A stretch of 64,000 bases of DNA from Cannabis sativa. Lineage: Eukaryota > Streptophyta > Magnoliopsida > Rosales > Cannabaceae. Numbering within the stretch: the first letter of the stretch is position 1; every line of letters starts with the position of its first letter. The notes beneath the pieces are model-generated. The model was not told where the DNA came from. It saw nothing but the letters and a program-made list of their open reading frames with translations, and made no database searches. This document shows, one piece after another, positions 1 to 10,433 of this stretch. A program made the position numbers and the translations under genes. The stretch is from positions 36,841,280 to 36,905,279 of the forward strand of contig NC_083605.1 in assembly GCF_029168945.1 (NCBI RefSeq), read 5' to 3'.

Positions 1-3000
1 ACCAAGGTACTCCGGCTGGGAAAAAGCCTAAATTCGGAGGAAAAAGAAAGAATAATAAAAACACTGAAGGGGGCCATCGACATTTTTGCATGGCGCCAAG
101 AGGACATGACTGGCATAAGTCCCCATGTCATCACCCACGTCCTCAACATCAACCCGGACACGCCACCAGTCCAACAAAAGCGACGCCCCCTCGACTCGGT
201 AAAGGCCGAGGCCCTAGAGAAAGAGGTGGACAAGCTACTGACGAACAGCATGATCCGCGACGTATACTATCCGGAATGGCTAGCCAATCCGGTCCTGGTG
301 CCCAAGCCAAACGGAACTTGGCGAGTTTGTATAGATTTCACCGATCTAAACAAAGCTTGTCCAAAGGACTGCTTCCCGCTGCCCAGGATCGACCAGATGG
401 TAGATGCCACTTCCGGATTTAAATTACCATCCTTCATGGATGCCTACACCGGGTATAACCAAATAAAGATGCACACGACGGACCAAGAATGCACTAGCTT
501 CAGGACTGATAAGGGGGTATACTGCTACCTGGTCATGCCTTTCGGACTAAAGAACACTGGAGTGACCTACCAAAGAATGGTCAACTGGATGCTCAAGGGC
601 CTCTTGGAGCGAAACATGGAGGTATACGTGGACAACATGCTTGTCAAGTCTAAAGCATGCAATAGCCATGCGGACGACTTAGAGGAGTGTTTTGAGGTAG
701 TCCGGAGATACGGCATGAAGCTCAATCCAAAGAAATGCACCTTCGGGGTCAAATCAGGGAAGTTCCTAGGCTTCATCGTCAGCCAGAGGGGGATTGAGGC
801 AAACCCAGAAAAAATCCAAGCTCTCCTGAGCATGCCATCCCCCAAGAAGCATAAAGATGTACAGAGCCTAACCGGAAAGGTTGCTGCCCTGAGCCGTTTC
901 ATCTCTCGGTCTACAGACAAGTGCATCCCCTTCTTTAACATACTGAAGAAGTGTCAAAAGTTTGAGTGGGCAGACGAGTGCGAGGAAGCATTCAAAAAGT
1001 TGAAAGAACATATGGCCAAGCCTCCTATCCTATCAAAACCCGTTCTCGGAGAAGACCTATTCCTATATTTGGCCGTCTCCGAGCACGCGGTCAGCGCTGC
1101 CCTAGTCCGGGAAGAAGAGAAAACTCAACATCCCGTGTACTATGTTAGCAAGCGCATGATAGGAGCAGAGACAAGGTACCCCATCATCGAAAAACTAGTT
1201 TTCTGCCTTCTAATGGCCTCCAGAAAACTAAGGTCATATTTCCAAGCACACCCGATCAAGGTACTGACCAACCACCCACTCCGGCAAGTCCTCCAAAAAC
1301 CAGAAGCATCTAGAAGGCTCCTCAAGTGGGCGATGGAGTTAAGTCAGTTCGACTTACACTACGTTCCCCGAATCTCCATAAAAGGCCAAGCCTTGGCAGA
1401 CTTCATTACCGAATGTAATGAAGCCGAGGCAACCGCAAATGCGCCAACACCATCGGTCCCCACATGGAGAGTATTTGTGGACGGAGCCTCCAATGAAAAT
1501 GGATCCGGAGCGGGGGTGGCGATGATATCCCCGACCAGACTGCGACTCCAGGCAGCCCTACGGTTCGACTTCTCAGCTTCAAACAACGAGGCCGAATACG
1601 AGGCCTTGATAGCAGGACTAAGGCTAGCGAAAGCCGTAGGGGCCAAAAGAATGGAAGTCTACAGTGACTCCCAACTGGTCGTAAATCAGATATCGGGAGA
1701 GTACCAAACACGCGGCGAGCGAACGGCCGCGTATGTAACAATAGTCCGGGAGCTGCTCCACGAGTTCACGGACTACAAAGTAGAAAGAATCCCTTGGGAA
1801 AAGAACGCTCACGCGGACTATCTGGCTAATTTAGCTTCAGATAGTGAAATCGAAGGGCTGGGGGTAGTACCAGTGGAACGCTTGGCAGAGCCAAGCATCA
1901 AAGTAAAAGAGGCCATAATAACGGTTGGGCAAGAACCCAGCTGGATGGTCCCCATCATAGAATACATAACAAAAGGTGAGTTGCCCCAAGAAAGGGCACT
2001 GTCTCGAAAGATTCAGTATCAGGCTCATCGTTATGTAATGATGGATCAAATTCTCTACCGAACAGAACTCAGTATGCCTTATTTAAGGTGTGTATTGGAC
2101 CCTGAAGCTAGACAAATCATGCTAGAGGTCCACGAAGGGTTCTGTGGAGATCATACAGGAGGACCCAGTCTCTTAAAGAAAATATTAAGACAGGGATACT
2201 TCTGGCCAACAATGAAAAAAGATTGTATAGACTACGTCCAAAAGTGTGATTCGTGCCAAAGGTTCGCGAACATACCGAGAGCTCCTCCCAATGAAATTAC
2301 CCTGATGACTAGTCCCTGGCCCTTCGCGGTTTGGGGAATAGATCTTATTGGGTCCCTGCCAACAGGAAAGGGAGGAGTAAAGTATGCAATAGTAGCAGTA
2401 GACTACTTCACCAAATGGACGGAGGCTGAGCCCATGAAGACTATAACTGCTAAAAAAGCACTAGACTTTGTTATCAAAAACATAGTGTGTCGATATGGCC
2501 TGCCTCAAAAAATAGTCTCTGACAATGGAAAGCAATTTGATTGCGAAGAATTTACTGACTTCTGCAACCAACACGGAGTAGTAAAAAGCTTCTCCGCGGT
2601 GGCAAGGCCGCAAACAAACGGACAAGCAGAAGCAGTCAATAAAATCCTAAAGGTTACCCTAAAGAAAAAGCTACTGGCTTGCAAAAACAACTGGCCCGAA
2701 GAGTTGCCAAGAGTGTTATGGGCCTACCGGACGACCCCCAGAACCACGACCGGCCACTTGCCTTTTTCAATGGCGTACGGTTGTGAAGCAATGGTCCCGG
2801 TAGAAACGTTATTCCCGTCCCACAGGAGAACGACTTACGATCCAGCTACAAATCAAGCTTTACTTCAAGAAGCGCTGGATCAAGTTGAAGAGCTCCAGGA
2901 CGAGTCTCAAATACGGATGGCAGCTTATCAAAAGAAGGTGACCAAATATTTTAACTCCAAAGTTAAAAATAGAAAATTTGCTATTGGGGATATGGTCTTA

Positions 3001-3177
3001 AGAAGAGTCTTCCCAGCCACCCAGGAGCCCGGAGTGGGGGTACTTGGGCCAAATTGGGAAGGACCATATGAAATCGAGGACGAAATCGGTTCAGGCACTT
3101 ATAAGCTAAAAAGGATGGACGGAACCATTGTGCCAAGGGCCTGGAACGCCGATCACCTCAAAAAATATTACCAATAG
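1..3177 (+). CDS. Tat-type gypsy pol: reverse transcriptase, RNase H, second RNase H, integrase (5' partial)
   Basis: The frame is open from base 1, so this is the C-terminal part of a polyprotein; the first ATG at 106 is internal. Order: reverse transcriptase (to about 780, with LNKACPKDCFPLPRID and MPFGLKNTG), a first RNase H (about 1000-1400, motif SEHAVSAALVR), a second archaeal-type RNase H (1474-1850: VFVDGAS, NNEAEYEAL, YSDSQLVV, AHADYLANL, keeping its acidic residues), then integrase with an HHCC zinc finger (2128-2270) and D,D-35-E residues at codons 2341, 2521 and 2629. The frame has no stops, but the RT box reads YVDN at 625-636 instead of YVDD, which should abolish polymerase activity. 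The stop is TAG at 3175. Confidence 0.93.
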   Translation, partial: TKVLRLGKSLNSEEKERIIKTLKGAIDIFAWRQEDMTGISPHVITHVLNINPDTPPVQQKRRPLDSVKAEALEKEVDKLLTNSMIRDVYYPEWLANPVLVPKPNGTWRVCIDFTDLNKACPKDCFPLPRIDQMVDATSGFKLPSFMDAYTGYNQIKMHTTDQECTSFRTDKGVYCYLVMPFGLKNTGVTYQRMVNWMLKGLLERNMEVYVDNMLVKSKACNSHADDLEECFEVVRRYGMKLNPKKCTFGVKSGKFLGFIVSQRGIEANPEKIQALLSMPSPKKHKDVQSLTGKVAALSRFISRSTDKCIPFFNILKKCQKFEWADECEEAFKKLKEHMAKPPILSKPVLGEDLFLYLAVSEHAVSAALVREEEKTQHPVYYVSKRMIGAETRYPIIEKLVFCLLMASRKLRSYFQAHPIKVLTNHPLRQVLQKPEASRRLLKWAMELSQFDLHYVPRISIKGQALADFITECNEAEATANAPTPSVPTWRVFVDGASNENGSGAGVAMISPTRLRLQAALRFDFSASNNEAEYEALIAGLRLAKAVGAKRMEVYSDSQLVVNQISGEYQTRGERTAAYVTIVRELLHEFTDYKVERIPWEKNAHADYLANLASDSEIEGLGVVPVERLAEPSIKVKEAIITVGQEPSWMVPIIEYITKGELPQERALSRKIQYQAHRYVMMDQILYRTELSMPYLRCVLDPEARQIMLEVHEGFCGDHTGGPSLLKKILRQGYFWPTMKKDCIDYVQKCDSCQRFANIPRAPPNEITLMTSPWPFAVWGIDLIGSLPTGKGGVKYAIVAVDYFTKWTEAEPMKTITAKKALDFVIKNIVCRYGLPQKIVSDNGKQFDCEEFTDFCNQHGVVKSFSAVARPQTNGQAEAVNKILKVTLKKKLLACKNNWPEELPRVLWAYRTTPRTTTGHLPFSMAYGCEAMVPVETLFPSHRRTTYDPATNQALLQEALDQVEELQDESQIRMAAYQKKVTKYFNSKVKNRKFAIGDMVLRRVFPATQEPGVGVLGPNWEGPYEIEDEIGSGTYKLKRMDGTIVPRAWNADHLKKYYQ

Positions 3178-3702
3178 TCCAAAAAAGTAACTTAGGCTTT
3201 GTTTAAAGAGTTTGTACCGCCTAAGTGTATACAGCCTCCGCATGTTAAATAAAACTGAGTGCCTTAAAAACAAAGTTTCTATGCCACTCAGGGGGGTACT
3301 AAGGTATACCACACGGACAGACAAAAAACAGGCTAAGTAAAACATCCTGACCCAAAGGGCAGGTAAAAAAAAAGTATGCACAAAAAAGAAAAAAAAAAGC
3401 ATATGTATAAACATCTTGACCTAAAAGGCAGGTCCAAACGAAAGATATGTGCATCAAATAAGATCATATATATATATAAAAAAAAAATCCTAGCCCTAAG
3501 GGCAGGTCAAAAAAATAATTACAAATATGTACAAAGGGCCCGGGGACAGGCCTTAACCATTGTTTCCCCTTAAATAAAAATAGCTATGTAAATAAAAATT
3601 GTCTTAAATATAAGATAATTGGCTGTAAATAAAAAAAAAAAAAAAGAGAGAGAGAGTGAGATAAGAAAAATCTTGGTTGTAGTGGGTTGAACTCAGAGCA
3701 GT
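3178..3702 (+). other. Spacer after pol with three short GC-hairpin repeats
   Basis: This non-coding A-rich stretch separates pol from the 3' end of the antisense gene. It carries three related blocks at 3341-3366, 3410-3435 and 3487-3510, each built as GACC-loop-GGCAGGT and each followed by A-rich sequence. The arms can pair as short hairpins. It ends in an A run and GA repeat near 3630-3660. No ORF is convincing. Confidence 0.6.
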
Positions 3703-4380
3703 CTAGTCAATGCGAGGAGGAAGGCGAGGACCAATGCGCGCCTCCAGCATGGCATCGAGCTTCTTCTTCTTCTCCCGGAATTTTGCAATCATCTCCGCGG
3801 GTTTGGGGTAGAAGTTAAGCTTGATATTCTGGTCATTTGTAGACCAGGCCATGTAGACGCCATCGTCAAAACGCTTGACGCACCGACTGCAGGAGACGGG
3901 AGAAAGGAGCTCATCTTTCGTAGCCTTCTTCAAGGCTTGGTCTTTGAAGTCCTTGAGCTCCTTCAGCTCCACGGCCAGGTTGGCCCTAGACTCCAAGTCT
4001 GCCTGGTGAACTTCCTCTAGGGACTTCACCTCGGCAGCCATTTCATCCAAGGCTTCCCTAGCCTCCCGAAGCTCACGCTTGGCCTTGGCAGTAGCCTCGC
4101 CCTCCGAACTCAGCTCCTCCTGGTGCTTGGCCTCCAGCCTATCCCTCCAAAGGGCCTCATCCCGGATCATCGCCTCCGCTTGTGCCTCCCTCCGCCTGGC
4201 CTCTTCCTCGAACTTGGCCTTGGCAAGGGCCTCCCGGCGCTCAGCATCCTCCTGGTACGTCCGCCTTTCAGCAGTCAAATCCTGAAGGATCTTCATGACT
4301 TCGTCCATGCCCCCAAAGTCGGACAGGACGAAGCCATGATTAATAAGGTTCTTGGAAAGGCAGTCGGCCTCGGCAGTGAG
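3703..4380 (-). pseudogene. Antisense Tat gene, last exon: coiled-coil protein
   Basis: Read on the minus strand, this exon encodes about 220 residues very rich in Glu, Lys, Arg and Ala, with a long predicted coiled coil (ERREALAKAKFEEEARRRE and similar runs). It ends in a conserved-looking tail KLNFYPKPAEMIAKFREK. An acceptor (TTTTCCAG) ends at 4381, and the frame runs on from the exon that ends at 4456, across a 75-nt intron with donor GTAAGTAT at 4455. Antisense genes of this type, with C-terminal coiled coils, are known in Tat-lineage 3' regions. This exon looks intact, but the gene as a whole is broken by frameshifts and a copia insertion. Confidence 0.7.
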
Positions 4381-4455
4381 CTGGAAAAGGATACAAGTAT
4401 GAGTAAAAGTCCTTAAGAAAATAATGAGGAAAAAAGTAAACTACGAAATACTTAC

Positions 4456-5190
4456 CACAGTCAGGGAGTGGCTGATATCCTCGACTTGAAAGATGGAGTT
4501 CAAGGATGCACAAGCAGCGAACCGCTTGAGTGCACACCGGGTAAGCTGAGACGTGAACTCGCCGGTCATCTCCGTGACAAAGGGAGCCAAGGTGAGCCCG
4601 AGGAAACGATTGAACCAATCCGACAGGGGGTCCAAGTTTAGATCCCACGAACTGGTAGTTCAAATCGTTAAGGGTATTTTGCATTTCAATTCGCAAAACC
4701 CTCCTCAAAGCCTCCACGTCAGCATGCCCCCAGGAGTACTCGTCCATGGCGTAGTTGTGTTTAGCTATCCGGAGTTCCTGCCTCGCCTCATCTCCAGGAA
4801 CTGGAGTCAGCACTATGTTGGGAGGCACGGTGTATTCCTCCGCCTCGGGAGAGATCTCAGAATCAGGGGCAGGGGCCAGAGTATCAGCCCTCCGCTGCCG
4901 TTTGGGCACCTCCTCGGCAACCATCTTGCCCTTGCGCTTGTGAATCAGAGCAACTTCTTGCTCTTCTTCACCTTCTTCAACTTCCTCAGGAAGAGCCCAT
5001 TGGTCTTCTTGACCTTCTTTAGCTTCCTCCGGAAGCGCCTCCTCCTCATCCACTAAGTCAATAGTGTCTGGAGGGGCACTGGAAGAAGCTTTGAAGGGAG
5101 TGGCCACCTGGGAAGAAGTTAAAGGAAGGGGAGCGTCAGGAGTGTGAGCTCCGGCAAGTTCGGCCAAAATGGCATCCATGGAATTACCTA
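4456..5190 (-). pseudogene. Antisense Tat gene, middle exon (acidic linker)
   Basis: This exon starts after an acceptor (TTGTAG) at 5188-5191 and ends at the donor GTAAGTAT (4455). It encodes NSMDAILAELAG, then a low-complexity acidic stretch (EEALPEEAKEGQED) with a basic KRKGKMV-type patch, then helical sequence. The frame shifts near 4645-4655: upstream sequence is open in one frame, while the downstream part (DPLSDWFNRFLGL onward) is in another. A one-base indel in a G run is the simplest reading. No catalytic motif is seen; the function of this protein family is unknown. Confidence 0.6.
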
Positions 5191-5269
5191 CTACAACAAA
5201 AAAAGAGGCAAGTGTTAGAATATCCATGGAAACAGTAAACACTTGAATAGAGCAATCAAGCTAGTCCTA

Positions 5270-5620
5270 CCCTGACTCTCTAATTCGACCCTAGCAAAGT
5301 TCTGAATCTTAACGCTGGTAGCATCGTCCCCGAGATAGCTATCCGAAGGCTGGAACCAACTGGAAAAAATGTAGTCCGAAGGGTCCAAGGGAACGAGCTC
5401 CGGAGGACCAGAACCCATCCGGGACCGACCTAGGAAATCTCCTAAGTTGGAAAAATAATAATTCTTCATATGGTCTCCCCACCGGGTCGAGGGCATCCTA
5501 AATCTATGGAGACGCTCATCAAACCCTACGGGCCTAAGACTGGCACATTCGCCAACGGAAGGAACATAATGTACTGCTAAAGGAGACTTACCGGAGCCGA
5601 AAGTACTGGCATCAGGAGCC
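5270..5620 (-). pseudogene. Antisense Tat gene, exon fragment left of the copia insertion
   Basis: The minus-strand frame is open from the copia junction at 5620 down to 5270, where the donor CAGG|GTAGG opens an intron of about 80 nt. Visible motifs include MPSTRWGDHMKNYYFSN and LDPSDYIFSSWF. Once the insertion and one copy of its 5-bp target duplication are ignored, the codon phase at 5620 matches the phase at 16043. The two sides are therefore one former reading frame. Confidence 0.65.
5616..5620 (+). repeat. Target-site duplication GAGCC, left copy
   Basis: GAGCC immediately precedes the LTR start TGTTAGG and matches the five bases that follow the right LTR at 16043-16047. Confidence 0.9.
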
Positions 5621-7510
5621 TGTTAGGTTTTATGCGCTAAATAAAACTCCATTTCAAAGTAATCTATTTTATTCAACATCAATAAAGAAACAGAAGTATT
5701 TTTCATTCATTTGTGTATGTTTTGGTTCACTTTATCAATTGCTTGTCTATTTGATTTATAAATTCATCTTAAACCATTTTCACATACTTGATCATGTTTA
5801 TTGTGCTGTCATCACATGGAAATTAAACATGACTATGTGAACAAAGTTTCGTAGATTTATCAGACACAGGGTTTTACTGATATGATAATCTACAACAAGA
5901 GTTTACTTGCATTTGGAGAAATGCTATGCTCTTTCCAGAACATTGGTTAAAGTAAACCTCAGGTTGGATGCATGGAGTACGCATCGGAAGGGACTGATAT
6001 TAAACTTTGACTTAGATTTAATTAAACTTACCGTAAAATCTATTCAAGTCAATATCGCCAAGTTGATCCTAGATCAAATGTTCTTAATCCTGTTATGATT
6101 AGGCTCAATCTTGAAAGGTTATTCGTGTTTTTTGATTTGTTAGTTAAGCCTACTTTTAGGTCAGGGTGATACGTACATTTTGGGAACACGGTAGTGCAAT
6201 TGAGTGGGAGCGCTAGCATAAACAAGGAATCTATAGCTTCTATCTGGCGAATAGTAAGCAAAGGATGATCTCCTTCGAGCTTGACCAAACGAACATAAAT
6301 GGTGGAGTACTCATTTCACATAAGCTGAAATATCATTTATACGGGGTCAACTGTTTTAAGGATAAAATACATAGTAGGGTGTTACGGTAATCTAATCCCT
6401 TTACAGTGTAGATCATTCATATAGAGGATCATTGATCACATTAGGATTATAACAATGGATAACTAATGATGCGTCTATATGTTGGAACATATAGAGCATT
6501 CTATATACTAAGAGTGCAATTCTAAGTTCTATGCGTGGATTCAACGAAGAATTAATAAGTTAGTGAATTTTAGTGCTAAATTCTTGATCTACTTATTGGA
6601 AGCTCGGTTATATAGACCCATGGTCCCCGCACTAGTTGAGATAATATTGTTTGTAAGACTCATGTAATTGGTTTTGATTAATCAATTATAATTCACAAAT
6701 TAGACTATGTCTATTTGTGAAATTTTCACTAAGTAAGGGCAAAATTGTAAAGAAAGAGTTAATAGGGGCATATTTGTTAATTATGATACTTTGTATGGTT
6801 CAATTAATAAATATGATAAATGAAAATATTATTTAATAATTATTTATAGTTATTAAATAGTTAGAATTGGCATTTATATGGTTGAATTAGAAAATTGGCA
6901 TTTTTGCAAAAATCAGATACAAAAGTGTTAAAATTGCAAAATTGCAAAAAGTAAGGCCCAAATCCACCAAGCCATGGCCGGCCACTTTTGTAGGAATTTT
7001 AAGCTGATATTTTCATTATTTTAATACCAAATAATTCAAACCAAACCCTAGTGGAATGCTATAAATAGATAGTGAAGGCTCCAGGAAAATAACACTTCTG
7101 AATCAGAAAAACCTGAGCCTTCTCTCTCTTCCTTGGCCGCCACTCTCTCTCTCTCTCTTCTTCCTTATAATTTCGAAATTACCTTAGTGATTAGAGTAGT
7201 GCCCACACACAGCAAAAAATACCTCAATCATAGTGAGGAAGATCGTGAAGAAAGATCATCAGCAAAGGAGTTTCAGCATCAAGGATTCAGAGAAAGAGAT
7301 CCAGGTTCAGATCTTGATAATACTCTGCTACAGAAAGGATACAAGGGTTAGAGATCTGAATGGAAGGAGTCATTTAATTCCGCTGCACCCAATGTAAGGT
7401 TTCTTAAACTTTATACGTGTTTATTTCATCGTTTTAGAAAGTTCTTATTTAGGATGTTAATAAACATACTTGTGAGTAGATCTAAGATCCTGGTATAATA
7501 AATTCCAACA
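5621..7510 (+). repeat. 5' LTR of the nested copia element (1890 bp)
   Basis: It runs from TGTTAGGTTTTATG to AAATTCCAACA. A TATA box (TATAAATAG) is at 7060-7068, followed by a CT-rich stretch (about 7120-7160) of the kind found near retroelement transcription starts. It differs from the right LTR by scattered substitutions and small indels (1890 versus 1885 bp), so the insertion is not brand new. Confidence 0.93.
7060..7068 (+). promoter_or_regulatory. TATA box in the copia 5' LTR
   Basis: TATAAATAG is followed about 30-60 nt later by a purine/pyrimidine-rich probable start region. The same box is in the 3' LTR at 15598-15606. Confidence 0.6.
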
Positions 7511-7530
7511 ACTGCCCTCAGAGCCATGAA
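7511..7530 (+). promoter_or_regulatory. Degenerate primer-binding site
   Basis: Directly after the LTR end, the sequence contains TCAGAGCC preceded by a diverged GCCC where plant copia elements usually read TGGTA. The conserved second half points to initiator-methionine tRNA as the original primer; the first half has mutated. Confidence 0.5.
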
Positions 7531-10433
7531 AATTGATTTACTTGCAAGAAATTTGGACTTTAAAACGATTGTTTGTTTGTTTTTGGATGGTATCATGTTG
7601 TATTGAGTGTTATTTGATGATTGATTGGTGTTAGTGAATTTTCGTGAAAAATAATTGAATATCTGTTTCTGGAATTATTTTTATTGGATAATATGGAAAA
7701 AAAATTAAGCAAGTTACCTTTTTACAGAACTCAATTTCGATTTAATTTGAATTAGTTATGATTTTTTGAAGTTTCAAAAAATATCGGGGTTGAGCAACAG
7801 GGACACGCGCGCGCATGAGGCTTGTGCCTCGGACAGCACGCGCGCAAACAGCATTTCTGTCTGAATCACTGAGCTCCGCGCGCGGAGAGGCTGCTGGAAG
7901 CCTCCTGCGCCGAGCTCTCTCGGCCATGCTCCCCATCATGCGCGCGCGGATAGTATGCAATGCATACTGTCCGTACAGCTCGCTAATTTTTCGTTTTTCT
8001 TCGTTTTTTCATGCTTTTTCATGGAATTAACTTCCGATTTTTCGTGTAGTTCTGTATTTATACTATTACTATTCCTAATTCAATTCTAATTATCATTATA
8101 AATTAATTTAATATTTTTTAAATTTAATTCAAGATATTAGTGTAATTTGAATTTGAAAATAGTTAGTATCTATCTTTTTTGCTTAATAATCTATCTTACT
8201 TTTAAATTTGTTTATATCTTATCTTATTTTTAAATTTAAGGTCAGATTTTAAATATTTTAAATTAATTTTTTTTTTAAATAATTTGACCTTATTTAAATT
8301 TAAAATAAGATAACTATAATCATGTAATTTTAAAAAGATGTAAGATATTTTGCTAACTTTTAAATTTTGTTATTTTATTTATTTAAATGACATTTACAAT
8401 CTGAAAAAAGATATTCATTTATCTTTTTTAATTTTTTATTTAATTTTTATTTATAAAATAACATTTAAATTTTAAAAGTAGTTAGCATATTGTGAAATGA
8501 TATTTAGGTTGGTTGAAACCTAATTTTTCAAAATTGTAGTTTTAATTTTAAATTTAAATTTTTAATTTAATTTCGAATTTTTTTTATTTTAATTTTTTTT
8601 TATTTTCAAATTTTTTTTATTAATTAATTATTTAATTTAAAATTAAATAAATCCTACATCCAACTATCCAGCTAACCTTGTTGCAGGAGTATGTGTTTTA
8701 GCTTGTGTGTAAGTTTTCAAAACCTATTATTACTTGATTGCAAATAGTCATGGTTACTTTTTGTCAAATCTAATGATCTGATGGCTCCCTTGGTCAAGAT
8801 AATAATTTGTAACAGGTATATTTATAATCTTCTTTCATCTGTGTATGACCTAGCAACATGATAGGACCCATCCAAAGTGTGCATGTGTGAGCTTATGTGT
8901 TTTAATTTTATTATAGATGCATATAGGTTGTTGTTGCTAAAATAAATTATCATAGTTCTTGATAGAATTTATTTAGGCCCATTTAGTTTTTGGGCCTATT
9001 CAATTAATAACAGTTGTTCATTTTAAGGTTAAATTCCTCTCTTTTGGGCCTTGTGTGAGAGTTGGGAGCCATAGAAGTGGGTACGACATACTGAACCCAG
9101 CACCCCCTCACATGAACCACCCCAATTGTGAAGGCCCATTTGCCTGATTTGAATGACTGTACTTGGTTAATTACACTAGTTTAACCTAATAAAATTGATT
9201 AGCAACATAATTAATTTCATTCATTTTGAAATTAATTTAAGAAAACCATAGTTTAAAGAATTTTATATTCTAAGCTAAACCATATGTATTTTCTTGTATT
9301 TAATTAAATATAGAATTATAACCATCTAGATTCTTTCTGAAGCTTAATTTAAATTTTTCATTAAATATTTCTATTTAAGTTGATAATTAGTTATCTACAA
9401 CTAACCAACTTAAATCTGAATATCTTTTGGATTTAAAATTTCAAAATTAAGTTGAGGAAATTTAGGCATTGGTTATTAAGATTCTTTAGATATTTTTTTT
9501 AAGTTAATATCTTTTCGAATATTAACTTAGAATGGAATATTTTAGATATTTTTTAGGTTAATATCTTTTCGAATATTAACTTAAAATGTAATATCTTCAA
9601 AATTAAGTGGTTACAACTTAATTTTAAATTTAATTAAATCTGATTTGAAAAATATTTAAGTTGATTTTTTAGATTCTTCTAAAACAACTTAAAGAAGATA
9701 TTTTCAAATTTGTTCCATTTCGAATTTAATTAATAATTAAAAATTAATTAAAATTGATTTTTTATTTAAACCAACTTTGATTTGTAATTTTTCATTATTA
9801 TTTTATGGAACTTGTTCGATATTTATTTGAATTTATTTTTCAAATTTAAATAATAATTGAAAATTAATTAAAGTTGATTTTTTTATTTAAACCAACTTTA
9901 GTTTGTAATTTTTCATTATTATAATATCGAATTAAAATGATTATACAAAATACATATAATATTTTTTTTAAATAATGAGCTTTTAATCAAGAGACATTCG
10001 ATCTCCATTGTGGGTTTTACACCGCGTTTGTTTTAGTGAGTAATCCTCCCTAATTGAGGAACGTTCATTAGCAATTTCGCACCGTTTAACCTCGCATGAT
10101 AAGTAGTTTGTAAGTGTTTTGTATGGTATAGATCACCCTAATGGTGGCGACCATACTTGACTTGCAAATTATGAAACAATGGTGGAAGCTCATAAGATAG
10201 AATTGCCTTGACTCTCGCCTAAACGGGACACCGCTGAATTCCAATCTTGATCGAATAAAAAGTTGCTAGAATGGTTATCATTTTAGATGAGTTGACAACT
10301 CTATTCAATGGATGATGCTTTGACTCTCGCCTAAACGGGACACTGTATCAGTTTGTTGAAATACCTTGGAAAATAAACTATGTTAGATTTAGTATTTCCA
10401 TAACATATGTCATTACTTGTTATTTTCTGAACT
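7511..10433 (+). other. Copia leader, 2.9 kb, AT-rich with a GC island and duplicated blocks
   Basis: No gag coding is recognisable here although gag should start in this interval. Most of it is T/A-rich. Exceptions are a CG-rich island at about 7800-7980 with several GCGCGC runs, a direct repeat at about 9480-9540 / 9541-9595 (ATATCTTTTCGAATATTAAC core), another at about 9721-9800 / 9841-9920, and a repeated GACTCTCGCCTAAACGGGAC at 10210-10229 and 10322-10341. Very long leaders occur in the Angela/SIRE groups. Confidence 0.6.

Noticed and set aside
567..2690. Several minus-strand frames inside the gypsy pol gene
   Set aside because: They are shadows of the strongly supported plus-strand polyprotein and have no domain logic of their own.
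7742..8030. Frames on both strands across the CG-rich island in the copia leader
   Set aside because: They result from CGCG-rich sequence without stops, and no family resemblance is seen on either strand.
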